A stretch of DNA of 6,131 bases from Chromatiales bacterium (GCA_027001895.1 JALTLP010000117.1:1-6131); one strand, 5' to 3'. Counted from the first letter of the stretch, positions 1 through 5,548 are shown. The notes: generated from the sequence alone by a model not told the origin. Program-made: numbers and translations.

Positions 1-1654
1 CATCCGGTGTGCCTGTACAATCTTTAAGAATGTAACCACCCCTGGCGATATCTGCAATTTGTGCATCAGTACGTTCGTTATGTGGTAAACCCTGACGTGA
101 GAAGATCAGGCAAGATGGGCCGTCTTTACGTTCAGCCGCTTGCTGCCAACATACAGCAGATTCAACCGCATCACACGGACGCCATACGGCCATGTTTGGA
201 ATCATGCGCAGTGTTGGAATTTGCTCAACGGGCTGGTGAGTCGGGCCGTCTTCACCCAGACCAATAGAGTCATGAGTAAATACAAAGATACTGCGAATTT
301 TCATTAATGCTGCCATGCGCAATGCATTACGTGCGTATTCAGAAAACATTAAGAAGGTAGAACCAAACGGAATTAAACCACCGTGCAGTGCAATACCGTT
401 CATAATGGCAGACATACCGAATTCACGAACACCGTAGCGAACGTAGTTAGATACATCGCTGTTATCCATTGGTTTGTAACCAGACCATTCAGTCAGGTTA
501 GAACAACCCAGGTCAGCCGAACCACCAAACATTTCAGGTAATATTGGCGAATAAGCTTCGATAGACGCAAGTGATGCCTGACGTGTTGCCGGGCTTTTCG
601 CTTCGGCATTAACGGATGCAATGTACTCAGCAGATTTCGCTGCCCAGTCTGCAGGTAAGTCACCGGCCATACGACGTTCGTATTCAGCGGCTAATTCAGG
701 AAATGCTGCTTTATAGGCTGCAAATTTTTCGTTCCATTCGGCTTCGTACTTCGCGCCTTTTTCTTTGGCATCCCAACCGGCATAAACATCTTTAGGCACT
801 TCAAAAGGACCGTGATCCCAACCAAGTGCTGCTTTCGTCAAGTTAATTTCTTCTTCACCCAGTGGTGCACCGTGACAAGCGTGTGAACCGGCCTTGTTAG
901 GTGAACCAAAACCAATGGTTGTTTTACAGCAAATCATGGTGGGTTTGTCCGTCATGGCTTTGGCTGTTTCAATGGCTTTTGCCAGTGCTTCAGAGTCGTG
1001 ACCGTCTACGTCTGCAATTACATGCCAGCCGTAAGCTTCGAAACGCTTAGGCGTATCGTCAGAGAACCAGCCTTCAACGTGACCATCGATAGAAATACCG
1101 TTGTCATCCCAGAATGCAATCAGCTTGCCTAAACCTAAGGTGCCAGCAAGTGAACAGGCTTCGTGAGAAATACCTTCCATTAAGCAACCATCACCAAGGA
1201 ACACATAAGTGTTGTGATCAACAATCTCATGGCCCTTCTGGTTAAACTGTTGCGCTAATGCTTTTTCTGCAATCGCCATACCCACGCCATTGGTAATACC
1301 CTGGCCTAAAGGGCCGGTTGTGGTTTCAACACCCGGGGCATAACCGTATTCGGGGTGACCCGGTGTTTTAGAATGTAACTGGCGGAAGTTTTTCAGGTCA
1401 TCAATGGAAAGGTCGTAACCTGTTAAATGTAACAGCGAGTAAATCAGCATAGAGCCGTGGCCGTTAGAAAGGATAAAACGGTCGCGGTTGCTCCACTTTG
1501 GATTGGCCGGGTTGTGGCGCATGTTATCGTTCCACAATACTTCAGCGATATCAGCCATACCCATAGGCGCACCCGGGTGGCCTGAGTTAGCTTTTTGCAC
1601 TGCGTCCATACTTAAAGCACGGATAGCATTAGCGAGTTCTCTACGTGATGACAT
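1..1654 (-). CDS. tkt: Transketolase, C-terminal end outside the window
   Basis: Thiamine-diphosphate enzyme of the non-oxidative pentose phosphate pathway; it moves two-carbon ketol units between sugar phosphates in the cytoplasm. The frame starts MSSRRELANAIRAL, almost the same as E. coli TktA, and stays open for 551 codons to the window edge, where it reads KDCTGTPD; about 110 residues of a roughly 663-residue enzyme are missing. Visible landmarks are SGHPGAP (His26), SNGHGS, the ThDP motif beginning GDGCLMEG and closing with DDNG, GSHACHG (His261), YGVREFGM with catalytic Glu411, and FTHDSIGLGEDGPTHQP. Glu411 and His261 have the E. coli numbers, so there is no net indel up to there. The ATG at 1654 is preceded by AAGGGAGA, a good ribosome binding site. 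Next to it are a long intergenic region and orphan genes, so it heads its own transcript here; epd/pgk often follow tkt but would lie outside the window. Isozyme assignment (tktA or tktB) is not possible from this fragment. Confidence 0.98.
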   Translation of the reverse strand, partial: MSSRRELANAIRALSMDAVQKANSGHPGAPMGMADIAEVLWNDNMRHNPANPKWSNRDRFILSNGHGSMLIYSLLHLTGYDLSIDDLKNFRQLHSKTPGHPEYGYAPGVETTTGPLGQGITNGVGMAIAEKALAQQFNQKGHEIVDHNTYVFLGDGCLMEGISHEACSLAGTLGLGKLIAFWDDNGISIDGHVEGWFSDDTPKRFEAYGWHVIADVDGHDSEALAKAIETAKAMTDKPTMICCKTTIGFGSPNKAGSHACHGAPLGEEEINLTKAALGWDHGPFEVPKDVYAGWDAKEKGAKYEAEWNEKFAAYKAAFPELAAEYERRMAGDLPADWAAKSAEYIASVNAEAKSPATRQASLASIEAYSPILPEMFGGSADLGCSNLTEWSGYKPMDNSDVSNYVRYGVREFGMSAIMNGIALHGGLIPFGSTFLMFSEYARNALRMAALMKIRSIFVFTHDSIGLGEDGPTHQPVEQIPTLRMIPNMAVWRPCDAVESAVCWQQAAERKDGPSCLIFSRQGLPHNERTDAQIADIARGGYILKDCTGTPD

Positions 1655-1703
1655 TGAATGTCTCCCTTAAAGTTTAAAAATCAAAAGTTCTGTAATCTGT
1701 ACT

Positions 1704-1740
1704 GTTGAGCCTGCGTAAAATTTTTAGCGTAAAGCTCAAC
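1704..1740 (-). other. Inverted repeat in the probable 5' leader of tkt
   Basis: GTTGAGC (1704-1710) and GCTCAAC (1734-1740) form a perfect 7-bp inverted repeat around a 23-nt AT-rich loop that contains two copies of TTTACGC/TTTTACGC on the minus strand. It lies 50 to 86 bases upstream of the tkt start, so it could be a leader hairpin or a protein binding site. I see no match to a known riboswitch and no U-tract that would make it a terminator. Chance occurrence is possible. Confidence 0.25.
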
Positions 1741-2082
1741 TTACCGGCCTGTTAAAAAACACACCGAATATTTGTTCTTTCTGGTAAATGCTCGATTTAA
1801 TCCCAGCTAATTTTCCGGAGCCCCGCCGCTTTTTGTGACGTATTCGAGTAAATTGGCATCCATTTAAAATTAGCGGGCAATTTTCCCATTTTTTACCCCA
1901 TCACAGCAAGCCGGAAATGACTTTAGATGGAAAATAACTCAAGAAATGTCACTATATATAAGGTATGTTAGTGGGAAGATAAGGCAAATTAATAGAATTC
2001 ACATAAAATCAAAGGGTTAGGTGATTAGCGTACCCACAGCCAAAAAGACTAAATTGGGGTGAATTTTAACGACATCAATCTT

Positions 2083-2163
2083 GGTGTCGGAGTCAAATCA
2101 AGACACCTAATTCAAAATACAACAACTTATTCGAATTTGACTCCGGCACCTGACTCCGGCAAC
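2083..2163. repeat. REP-like inverted repeat with a tandem 13-bp tail
   Basis: GGTGTCGGAGTCAAAT (2083-2098) is the reverse complement of ATTTGACTCCGGCACC (2135-2150) with one mismatch, which is a G-U pair in RNA. The right arm is followed by a second copy of its end: TGACTCCGGCACC (2138-2150) and TGACTCCGGCAAC (2151-2163) are adjacent 13-bp direct repeats differing at one base. The left arm can also pair locally, GGTGTC (2083-2088) with GACACC (2102-2107), giving an alternative fold. Palindromes of this style are familiar near REP-associated Y1 (IS200-like) transposases in marine gammaproteobacteria, but there is no transposase here. I read it as a solitary REP/MITE-like element; the family assignment is from memory of such repeats, not from a match. 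Confidence 0.6.
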
Positions 2164-2184
2164 TGACTAGAAGTAATGGCCATG

Positions 2185-2233
2185 TTTCTAAATTATTTAC
2201 ACCGCCCAAAGATCCTGCTTATCATTTAGAAAT
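2185..2233 (+). promoter_or_regulatory. Putative promoter within a perfect 9-bp inverted repeat
   Basis: TTTACA (2196-2201) and TATCAT (2220-2225), each 5 of 6 to the sigma-70 consensus, are 18 bases apart and point at the gene starting at 2263. Transcription would begin near 2232. The promoter is bracketed by TTTCTAAAT (2185-2193) and ATTTAGAAA (2224-2232), a perfect inverted repeat whose right arm overlaps the -10 box and the expected start site. The arms could bind a dimeric regulator or form a stem-loop; 48 bases is very short for an invertible promoter. Confidence 0.45.
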
Positions 2234-2262
2234 CCCACAACCATAAAATTAAGAGTCGCACT

Positions 2263-2754
2263 TTGTTAATAAAACGTATATTTTTAATTCAAGCACTTCT
2301 TTTAGTCTTACTAACTTTTGCATGCGCAGTTGATAACTGCACTTTTAATAATAACTATTTCAATCAAAAACAACTGGAGAACAATACTTTAATTGATGTA
2401 TTCAAATGGTATCCTGAAACCAAAGAACTTAAAGCAATACTTACGAATGGAAATCTTCTTTCTGTAAAATTCTGGTCATGCAACCATTATGGAAAACAGG
2501 CAGTAATGGTGATGGGACCCTCATTACAAAAAATCCCGGATTTACTTAACGAAAAAGTACTCCAACTTGGTAAGATTGTGCTTAACCCGTCAGAGCTAAA
2601 ACTATTGTCAAACACTATATCAGGGAAAAAATTAAAACTTCCCGAATCAACATTCAAGTTAAGAATTGATTCTAATAATTTTGATGAATTTTATTTATTA
2701 ATTAGTGTAGTGAATGAATCAATTGTTATTGAAATAAAATTATATAAAACATAA
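2263..2754 (+). CDS. Small exported protein of unknown function
   Basis: I do not recognise this 163-residue protein. The N-terminus is a clear Sec signal: MLIKR, then a hydrophobic core (about residues 6-19), then FACA, an A-X-A site that fits signal peptidase I cleavage before Val23. The Cys at residue 21 gives a weak lipoprotein-box look, but Thr at -3 argues against it. The mature part (about 140 residues) has Cys26 and Cys73 and alternating hydrophobic stretches that suggest beta structure, with no catalytic motif I can name. The start is TTG, supported by AAGAG seven bases upstream and by the signal peptide starting right there; no ATG occurs upstream in frame. The gene is noticeably richer in A and T than tkt or rsmJ, which suggests horizontal acquisition. 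It stands alone, convergent with the gene at 2823-3314. Confidence 0.75.
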   Translation: MLIKRIFLIQALLLVLLTFACAVDNCTFNNNYFNQKQLENNTLIDVFKWYPETKELKAILTNGNLLSVKFWSCNHYGKQAVMVMGPSLQKIPDLLNEKVLQLGKIVLNPSELKLLSNTISGKKLKLPESTFKLRIDSNNFDEFYLLISVVNESIVIEIKLYKT

Positions 2755-2774
2755 CTGTCAAGGTTATATCAAAC

Positions 2775-2817
2775 CGGCAGCTAAGCTAAAACCATAAAAA
2801 TGTGGCCGATGCTGCCG
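2775..2817. terminator. Possible shared terminator between convergent genes
   Basis: CGGCAGC (2775-2781) pairs with GCTGCCG (2811-2817) in the 68-base gap between two convergent stop codons. The 29-base loop is long and there is no strong U-tract on either strand, so it is a weak candidate for a bidirectional terminator; position is its main support. Confidence 0.25.
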
Positions 2818-2822
2818 TTGAA

Positions 2823-3314
2823 CTATTTTGTTAACTGGTTACATTTCTCATTCGAAGTTTTTGAAGAAAGAGGAAAAGTATAATCATTAAGCTGAATACT
2901 TTCTCCACACGCAAATACGACTGTTGAGCAGTTAAAATCGTTTTCGGTAATAACAAACCCCGTCTTTGAAAAATTGAAATTTAAATCACACTTGCGAATA
3001 CCATCGTAATATTCAATTTCAGTATGATAATTGAGCGTATCTTTTCGACGCACCATCTGGATAGCACCTTTTTCCCCTGTAATGGTACATACGTGATGAT
3101 TTCCACCGGTAAGTTCGCCACGAACAGAATACATGTCATTTTTTAAATGCTTAATTTTCATCCAGCTTATCGCTGTCAACTTCTTTCCACTCGCCATTTC
3201 AGGAATTTTTTCTTTTACAATGTAACAACCACTAATATCAGCATTAGCCTCAACGATAAAAAACAAGCCCGAACAAGTAAAGACAAGGATAGTTATTAAC
3301 ACTCTAATTTGCAT
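2823..3314 (-). CDS. Small exported cysteine-rich protein of unknown function
   Basis: I do not recognise this 163-residue protein. It starts MQIRVLITI with a hydrophobic core to about residue 21 and ends the signal with EANA, a good signal peptidase I site before Asp26, so the product should be periplasmic or secreted. The mature chain of about 138 residues has six cysteines (30, 76, 109, 129, 136, 158), enough for three disulphides, and strand-like segments such as MYSVRGEL and CDLNFNFSKTGFVITEND; a small beta-barrel or sandwich fold is my inference. The ATG has AAGGAA five bases upstream. The gene begins about 24 bases beyond the point where hsdM homology stops, so it sits at the breakpoint of that decayed gene and may be read from the abi/hsdM transcript; I see no convincing promoter of its own. 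It is convergent with the other orphan gene. Confidence 0.8.
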   Translation of the reverse strand: MQIRVLITILVFTCSGLFFIVEANADISGCYIVKEKIPEMASGKKLTAISWMKIKHLKNDMYSVRGELTGGNHHVCTITGEKGAIQMVRRKDTLNYHTEIEYYDGIRKCDLNFNFSKTGFVITENDFNCSTVVFACGESIQLNDYTFPLSSKTSNEKCNQLTK

Positions 3315-3337
3315 GGCATTTCCTTATGATAAAAACT

Positions 3338-3583
3338 AAGGGGGAATACTTCTTCGCGCACCCGTTCGAACATTTCATCCGGGTCGATGTTTTTAAATTT
3401 GCTCCAGCGAAGTTTTTGCTAGTTACGGTTGAAAATAGGGTTTTCTATTTTAGTTTCGTCCAAACGGCGAATAAACAGTAAATAGGTGAATTGCTCAATA
3501 ACCGATATGGGGTTGGCAATGCCACCTGTCCAGAATGCTTCCCATATTTCGTCGACCTGATTTTTAAGTTTGCCTGTTAACAC
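3338..3583 (-). pseudogene. hsdM: Type I restriction-modification HsdM, N-terminal fragment, inactive
   Basis: HsdM is the DNA adenine methyltransferase subunit of type I restriction-modification systems. From a GTG at 3583, preceded by AAAGGCAAC, the frame reads VLTGKLKNQVDEIWEAFWTG, then NPISVIEQFTYLLFIRRLDE, the hallmark of the HsdM N-terminal helical domain. It continues KIENPIF, RWSKFKNIDPDEMFERV and EEVFP, after which similarity ends near 3338. Three signs of decay are visible. Codon 55 is TAG (3421-3419). The spacer usually found between RRLDE and IENPIF in this family looks shortened by an in-frame deletion. Everything after about 80 of roughly 500 residues, including the SAM-binding and NPPF catalytic motifs, is gone and replaced by the secreted-protein gene. 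The reading frame is otherwise intact. It lies 18 bases after the abi stop codon, same strand, so the two once formed an operon; no hsdS or hsdR remains in the window. Confidence 0.9.
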
Positions 3584-3601
3584 TTTGTTGCCTTTATTAG
3601 T

Positions 3602-4519
3602 TTAATTATTACCTGGATGCCAGTGACCATCATTCCATATACTCATCTTTTCCCAGTTATTTGGGAAGCCCATTTTTGATGGCTCAACTTCGTTATGTTC
3701 CTTTAGTAATTCAATGAGTCGTGATTCCCATTTTGACCCAGGGCAAGTTATCGCCATCATATAGCGCATCATCAACAGAGTATTATAAACATTTCGTGGT
3801 GCTTGCCGATTTATAAATGCCTGTAAATTTGCTGGCTTCTTCTTTGGCAAACGAAGTGTGATGGTAAAACAACGGTTCCAGATACGACTATGATGGGCGC
3901 AAAGATTACGCACATGACTTAAGTGATGCAAAAAGGAGGTAAGCACCTTTTCATCTAAACCGTATTCTTTTGCTATTCGTTCTCTATCCTGTGGTTGTTT
4001 TATATTTTGATAAAAACTTGATAAATGCCCCAGGCTCATAATTTCACAAACGACCCACAATGGCGGCATTTCGGGTTTAGTATAAGTTTGTCGGTAATGT
4101 TTAATGAATGTTTCATGGCTACGACGATATTCTTTTTCTAGTTTTTGTATTGAATGCTCATATTTTCTCTGATTCTGAAATAAACCTGGATTAAGGTGAG
4201 CATGTGAACCATATTGATGAGCAAGATGATAGGCCCACTGTGTTCGGACTGATACCTCGATCCGTTCTATTGCATCCATTAACAAGAGACGCAACTTTCT
4301 ATCAAATAAATACAGGTTCAATATCTGGCCAAATGTTGTTCCCTCCTGAAACTGGTGTTCTACCCCTATTTGAAACGGCAACATATAACCACTAAGGCGG
4401 TAGTAATTTAGATGGTAAAGGTAGTGTTCAGCCTGTGCTGGATCGGGTATTTGCATACCTCGGCTTTTAAGTAATTCGACCTGCTGTGCAATACTGAGAG
4501 GGGGCTTGGTATATTTCAT
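3602..4519 (-). CDS. Abi_2 family (AbiD/AbiF-like) HEPN RNase, abortive infection
   Basis: Abi_2 proteins are phage-defence or toxin-like HEPN ribonucleases that act on RNA in the cytoplasm and stop growth of infected cells. The product is 305 residues when started at MKYTKPPLSI, the usual opening of the family. It has LLKSRG, the motif HYLYHLNYYRLSGYMLPF near the N-terminus, a central segment LYLFDRKLRLLLMDAIERIE, PPLWVVCEIMSLG, and the HEPN signature HVRNLCAHHSRIWNR, where Arg204 and His209 (R-X4-H) are the expected catalytic pair. The C-terminal GFPNNWE and W residues are also family-typical, so it looks complete. A TTG at 4540 and an ATG at 4534 are in frame upstream, but the TTG lies inside the leader hairpin; the ATG at 4519 has GGGG nine bases upstream and matches family length. 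It heads the abi-hsdM unit. Abi_2 genes are often carried inside restriction-modification loci. Whether it is AbiD- or AbiF-like in detail cannot be told here. Confidence 0.93.
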   Translation of the reverse strand: MKYTKPPLSIAQQVELLKSRGMQIPDPAQAEHYLYHLNYYRLSGYMLPFQIGVEHQFQEGTTFGQILNLYLFDRKLRLLLMDAIERIEVSVRTQWAYHLAHQYGSHAHLNPGLFQNQRKYEHSIQKLEKEYRRSHETFIKHYRQTYTKPEMPPLWVVCEIMSLGHLSSFYQNIKQPQDRERIAKEYGLDEKVLTSFLHHLSHVRNLCAHHSRIWNRCFTITLRLPKKKPANLQAFINRQAPRNVYNTLLMMRYMMAITCPGSKWESRLIELLKEHNEVEPSKMGFPNNWEKMSIWNDGHWHPGNN

Positions 4520-4535
4520 TTTTCTATACCCCATA

Positions 4536-4586
4536 AACAAGTAACCCGCCTGGTGCGCATCGTTGAGAGGCGTGGCGGGTGTTGTT
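4536..4586 (-). ncRNA. Structured leader of abi, candidate abiF-type RNA
   Basis: Between the predicted transcription start (near 4587) and the abi start codon the minus-strand RNA can form a long bulged hairpin. Outer stem AACAA (4586-4582) pairs with TTGTT (4540-4536). After a C/TAC internal loop, ACCCGCC (4580-4574) pairs with GGCGGGT (4550-4544). The apical part (4573-4551) can instead open a competing register, CGCCT (4572-4568) with AGGCG (4551-4547). Structured RNAs called the abiF motif are known directly upstream of abiF/abiD-type genes, and AbiF toxins have been described as inhibited by such RNAs. Position, size and GC-rich stem fit that picture; I have not matched the consensus. 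Alternatives are a translational attenuator or a DNA-level operator. Confidence 0.45.
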
Positions 4587-4593
4587 AATAGTA

Positions 4594-4621
4594 ATTATAT
4601 ACGTTATTTCGGCCATATCAA
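4594..4621 (-). promoter_or_regulatory. Strong sigma-70-like promoter for abi and its leader RNA
   Basis: On the minus strand TTGATA (4621-4616, 5 of 6 to consensus) and TATAAT (4599-4594, 6 of 6) are separated by 16 bases. Transcription should begin near 4587, exactly at the foot of the leader hairpin, leaving a leader of about 68 bases before the abi ATG. It is the best promoter in the window. Confidence 0.7.
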
Positions 4622-4635
4622 TGAAAAATATTGAT
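4617..4635. promoter_or_regulatory. Palindrome over the abi -35 box, possible operator
   Basis: ATCAAT (4617-4622) and ATTGAT (4630-4635) form a perfect 6-bp inverted repeat with a 7-base A-rich centre. The left arm covers most of the -35 hexamer, the placement of a repressor site or a site for a class II activator. No regulator gene is adjacent, and the sequence is AT-rich, so chance is a real alternative. Confidence 0.35.
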
Positions 4636-4773
4636 GTACCAGACTATTAGGGGGTAAAAGCCTTGCTAACACCAGTATACGTTGAATCCATTTTTGTTGT
4701 TTTGAGGCTACCACTATAACAAATTTACTTATAAAAACAATGATTTATCAAAGTTGATGCGACAATATTAGCT

Positions 4774-5328
4774 TTACTCAATCCATTTAATCGAACAGCC
4801 CATACTGGGGATTTGCTGTTTTGGGCCATGCCCTGTTTGAGCAACCTGTTTCATTGCATCGAATAAGTCACGTTTGACGTCACCCTCGGCTGTCTCCTTG
4901 CGGCTGGCATCAAGTCGGCCGCGGTACTGTAATTCCAGCTTTGCGTTGTAGCCGAAAAAATCGGGGGTACAAACCGCGCCATAGGCTTTGGCAACCTGCT
5001 GGCTTTTGTCCATTAAATACGGGAAGGAAAAGCCAAACTCGTCCGAGACTTTTTTCATATTCTCAAACGAATCTTCTTCGTACTGGCTGGGGTCGTTCGA
5101 CATAATAGCCACACTGTTTACCCCCAGAGTTTTTAACTCGGCGGTGTCGCGCACAATACGTTCGCGAATGGCTTTTACATATGGGCAATGATTGCAGATA
5201 AACATAACCAGCAAACCTTTTTCGCCGGCACAGTCTTTTAGTGTCCATGTTTTTCCGTCGATGCCAGGCAACGAAAAATCAATGGCTGGCAGACCAAAAT
5301 CACATACCGGGGTTTCTAAACTGACCAT
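4774..5328 (-). CDS. Thioredoxin-fold redox protein, peroxiredoxin-like (CNHC active site)
   Basis: A 184-residue cytoplasmic protein of the AhpC/TSA-like thioredoxin superfamily, the branch often annotated as PRX_like1 or thioredoxin family protein. After MVSLETP comes FSLPGIDGKTWTLKD, then LLVMFICNHCPYVKAI with a C-X-X-C pair at Cys45 and Cys48, the strand NSVAIMSNDP, YLMDKSQQVAKAYGAVCTPDFF with the cis-proline after Thr121, a YRGRLD segment, and the conserved C-terminal PSMGCSIKW. Cys120 and Cys178 are extra family-conserved cysteines. Expected role is thiol-disulphide exchange or peroxide handling, substrate unknown. There is no signal peptide. The ATG at 5328 has AGGAG seven bases upstream; the frame stays open to an ATG at 5373, but that extension comes from the repeat region and is not family-like. 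It has no operon partner: abi follows 230 bases downstream with its own promoter, and rsmJ is divergent. I see no clear terminator after it. Confidence 0.93.
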   Translation of the reverse strand: MVSLETPVCDFGLPAIDFSLPGIDGKTWTLKDCAGEKGLLVMFICNHCPYVKAIRERIVRDTAELKTLGVNSVAIMSNDPSQYEEDSFENMKKVSDEFGFSFPYLMDKSQQVAKAYGAVCTPDFFGYNAKLELQYRGRLDASRKETAEGDVKRDLFDAMKQVAQTGHGPKQQIPSMGCSIKWIE

Positions 5329-5383
5329 GGTTAATCTCCTGTAAATTCTATGTTCCGTCACTCCCACACCCAAAGGGCATAAA

Positions 5384-5433
5384 CTCGCGGGAATCTATAA
5401 ACATTTATAATACTGGATTCCCGCTTGCGCGAG
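5384..5433. repeat. Long hairpin repeat in the thioredoxin/rsmJ divergent region
   Basis: GCGGGAATC (5387-5395) is perfectly complementary to GATTCCCGC (5416-5424). Inside, TATAAA (5396-5401) pairs with TTTATA (5404-5409) around a two-base CA turn, leaving a 6-base bulge on one side. Outside, CTCGCG (5384-5389) can alternatively pair with CGCGAG (5428-5433). CACTCCC at 5369-5375 looks like the decayed partner of a second unit. The GATTCCCGC/GCGGGAATC style is that of dispersed intergenic repeats common in Proteobacteria. The run of T at 5440-5446 just after it could make it act as a terminator on the plus strand, and a possible -10 (TATTAT) for the thioredoxin-like gene lies in the bulge. Confidence 0.6.
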
Positions 5434-5467
5434 AATAATTTTTTTTAATCTGCAAATGACATCAAAC

Positions 5468-5496
5468 TTGTCGGTATTTAATACCAAGCTTACAAG
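5468..5496 (+). promoter_or_regulatory. Weak promoter candidate for rsmJ with a palindromic spacer
   Basis: TTGTCG (5468-5473) and TACAAG (5491-5496) lie 17 bases apart and point at rsmJ, each about 4 of 6 to consensus. The spacer contains GGTATT-T-AATACC (5473-5485), a perfect 6-bp inverted repeat that could be an operator. CTTGT (5467-5471) and ACAAG (5492-5496) form a further outer repeat. The promoter match alone is weak. Confidence 0.25.
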
Positions 5497-5520
5497 ATTG
5501 CTTCGCTATCGCTCGTAATC
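5496..5520. repeat. Fragment resembling a dispersed intergenic repeat
   Basis: This stretch begins GATTGCTTCGCT and ends TAATC. It resembles the GATTGCTTCGCT...GCTCGCAATGAC repeat found between genes in many bacterial genomes, but is slightly diverged and lacks the full ending. GATT at the start pairs with AATC at the end. It may extend the repeat cluster begun at 5384. Confidence 0.3.
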
Positions 5521-5548
5521 AAGATGATTTCAAATTACAATTTCGCTT

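Larger units (their letters stand above)
1655..2262. other. Long intergenic region without a gene
   Basis: About 600 AT-rich bases separate tkt from the orphan gene on the plus strand. I found no coding frame with a ribosome binding site or recognisable protein in either direction. From 1741 to 2080 there are only short AT-rich inverted repeats (for example AAAATT 1866-1871 with AATTTT 1879-1884), and I could not place a convincing tkt promoter. The recognisable elements are the tkt leader repeat, the REP-like repeat at 2083-2163 and the promoter with inverted repeat at 2185-2232, each listed separately. The length and the REP-like repeat suggest past insertion and decay rather than dense regulation. 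Confidence 0.6.

Noticed and set aside
61..267. Open frame of 68 codons on the plus strand
   Set aside because: It is antisense to tkt, whose protein similarity is unambiguous, and has no signal of its own.
2263..2330. Lipoprotein signal for the orphan at 2263
   Set aside because: The residues before Cys21 are T-F-A, a poor lipobox; the A-C-A signal peptidase I site is more convincing, though lipidation is not excluded.
4204..4395. Open frame of 63 codons on the plus strand
   Set aside because: Antisense to the Abi_2 gene, with no ribosome binding site or recognisable product.
4541..4580. Integron attC site, suggested by the CCGCC/GGCGG arms and nearby AAC/GTT
   Set aside because: The required RYYYAAC and GTTRRRY core boxes are not present in order, there is no integrase, and the hairpin fits better as the transcribed leader of abi.
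4667..4711. A 14-codon ATG frame (MDSTYTGVSKAFTP) on the minus strand upstream of abi
   Set aside because: A loose promoter-like TTGTTT-N16-TATAGT lies before it, but there is no ribosome binding site and the length is trivial.
4988..5248. Short open frames on both strands
   Set aside because: They overlap the thioredoxin-like gene in other frames; the CNHC protein explains the coding signal.
5329..5373. Upstream ATG that would lengthen the thioredoxin-like protein by 15 residues
   Set aside because: The extra residues come from repeat DNA, while the ATG at 5328 has a strong AGGAG and family-typical length.
5384..5433. CRISPR repeat unit
   Set aside because: There is one hairpin only, with no regularly spaced copies or spacers and no cas genes.
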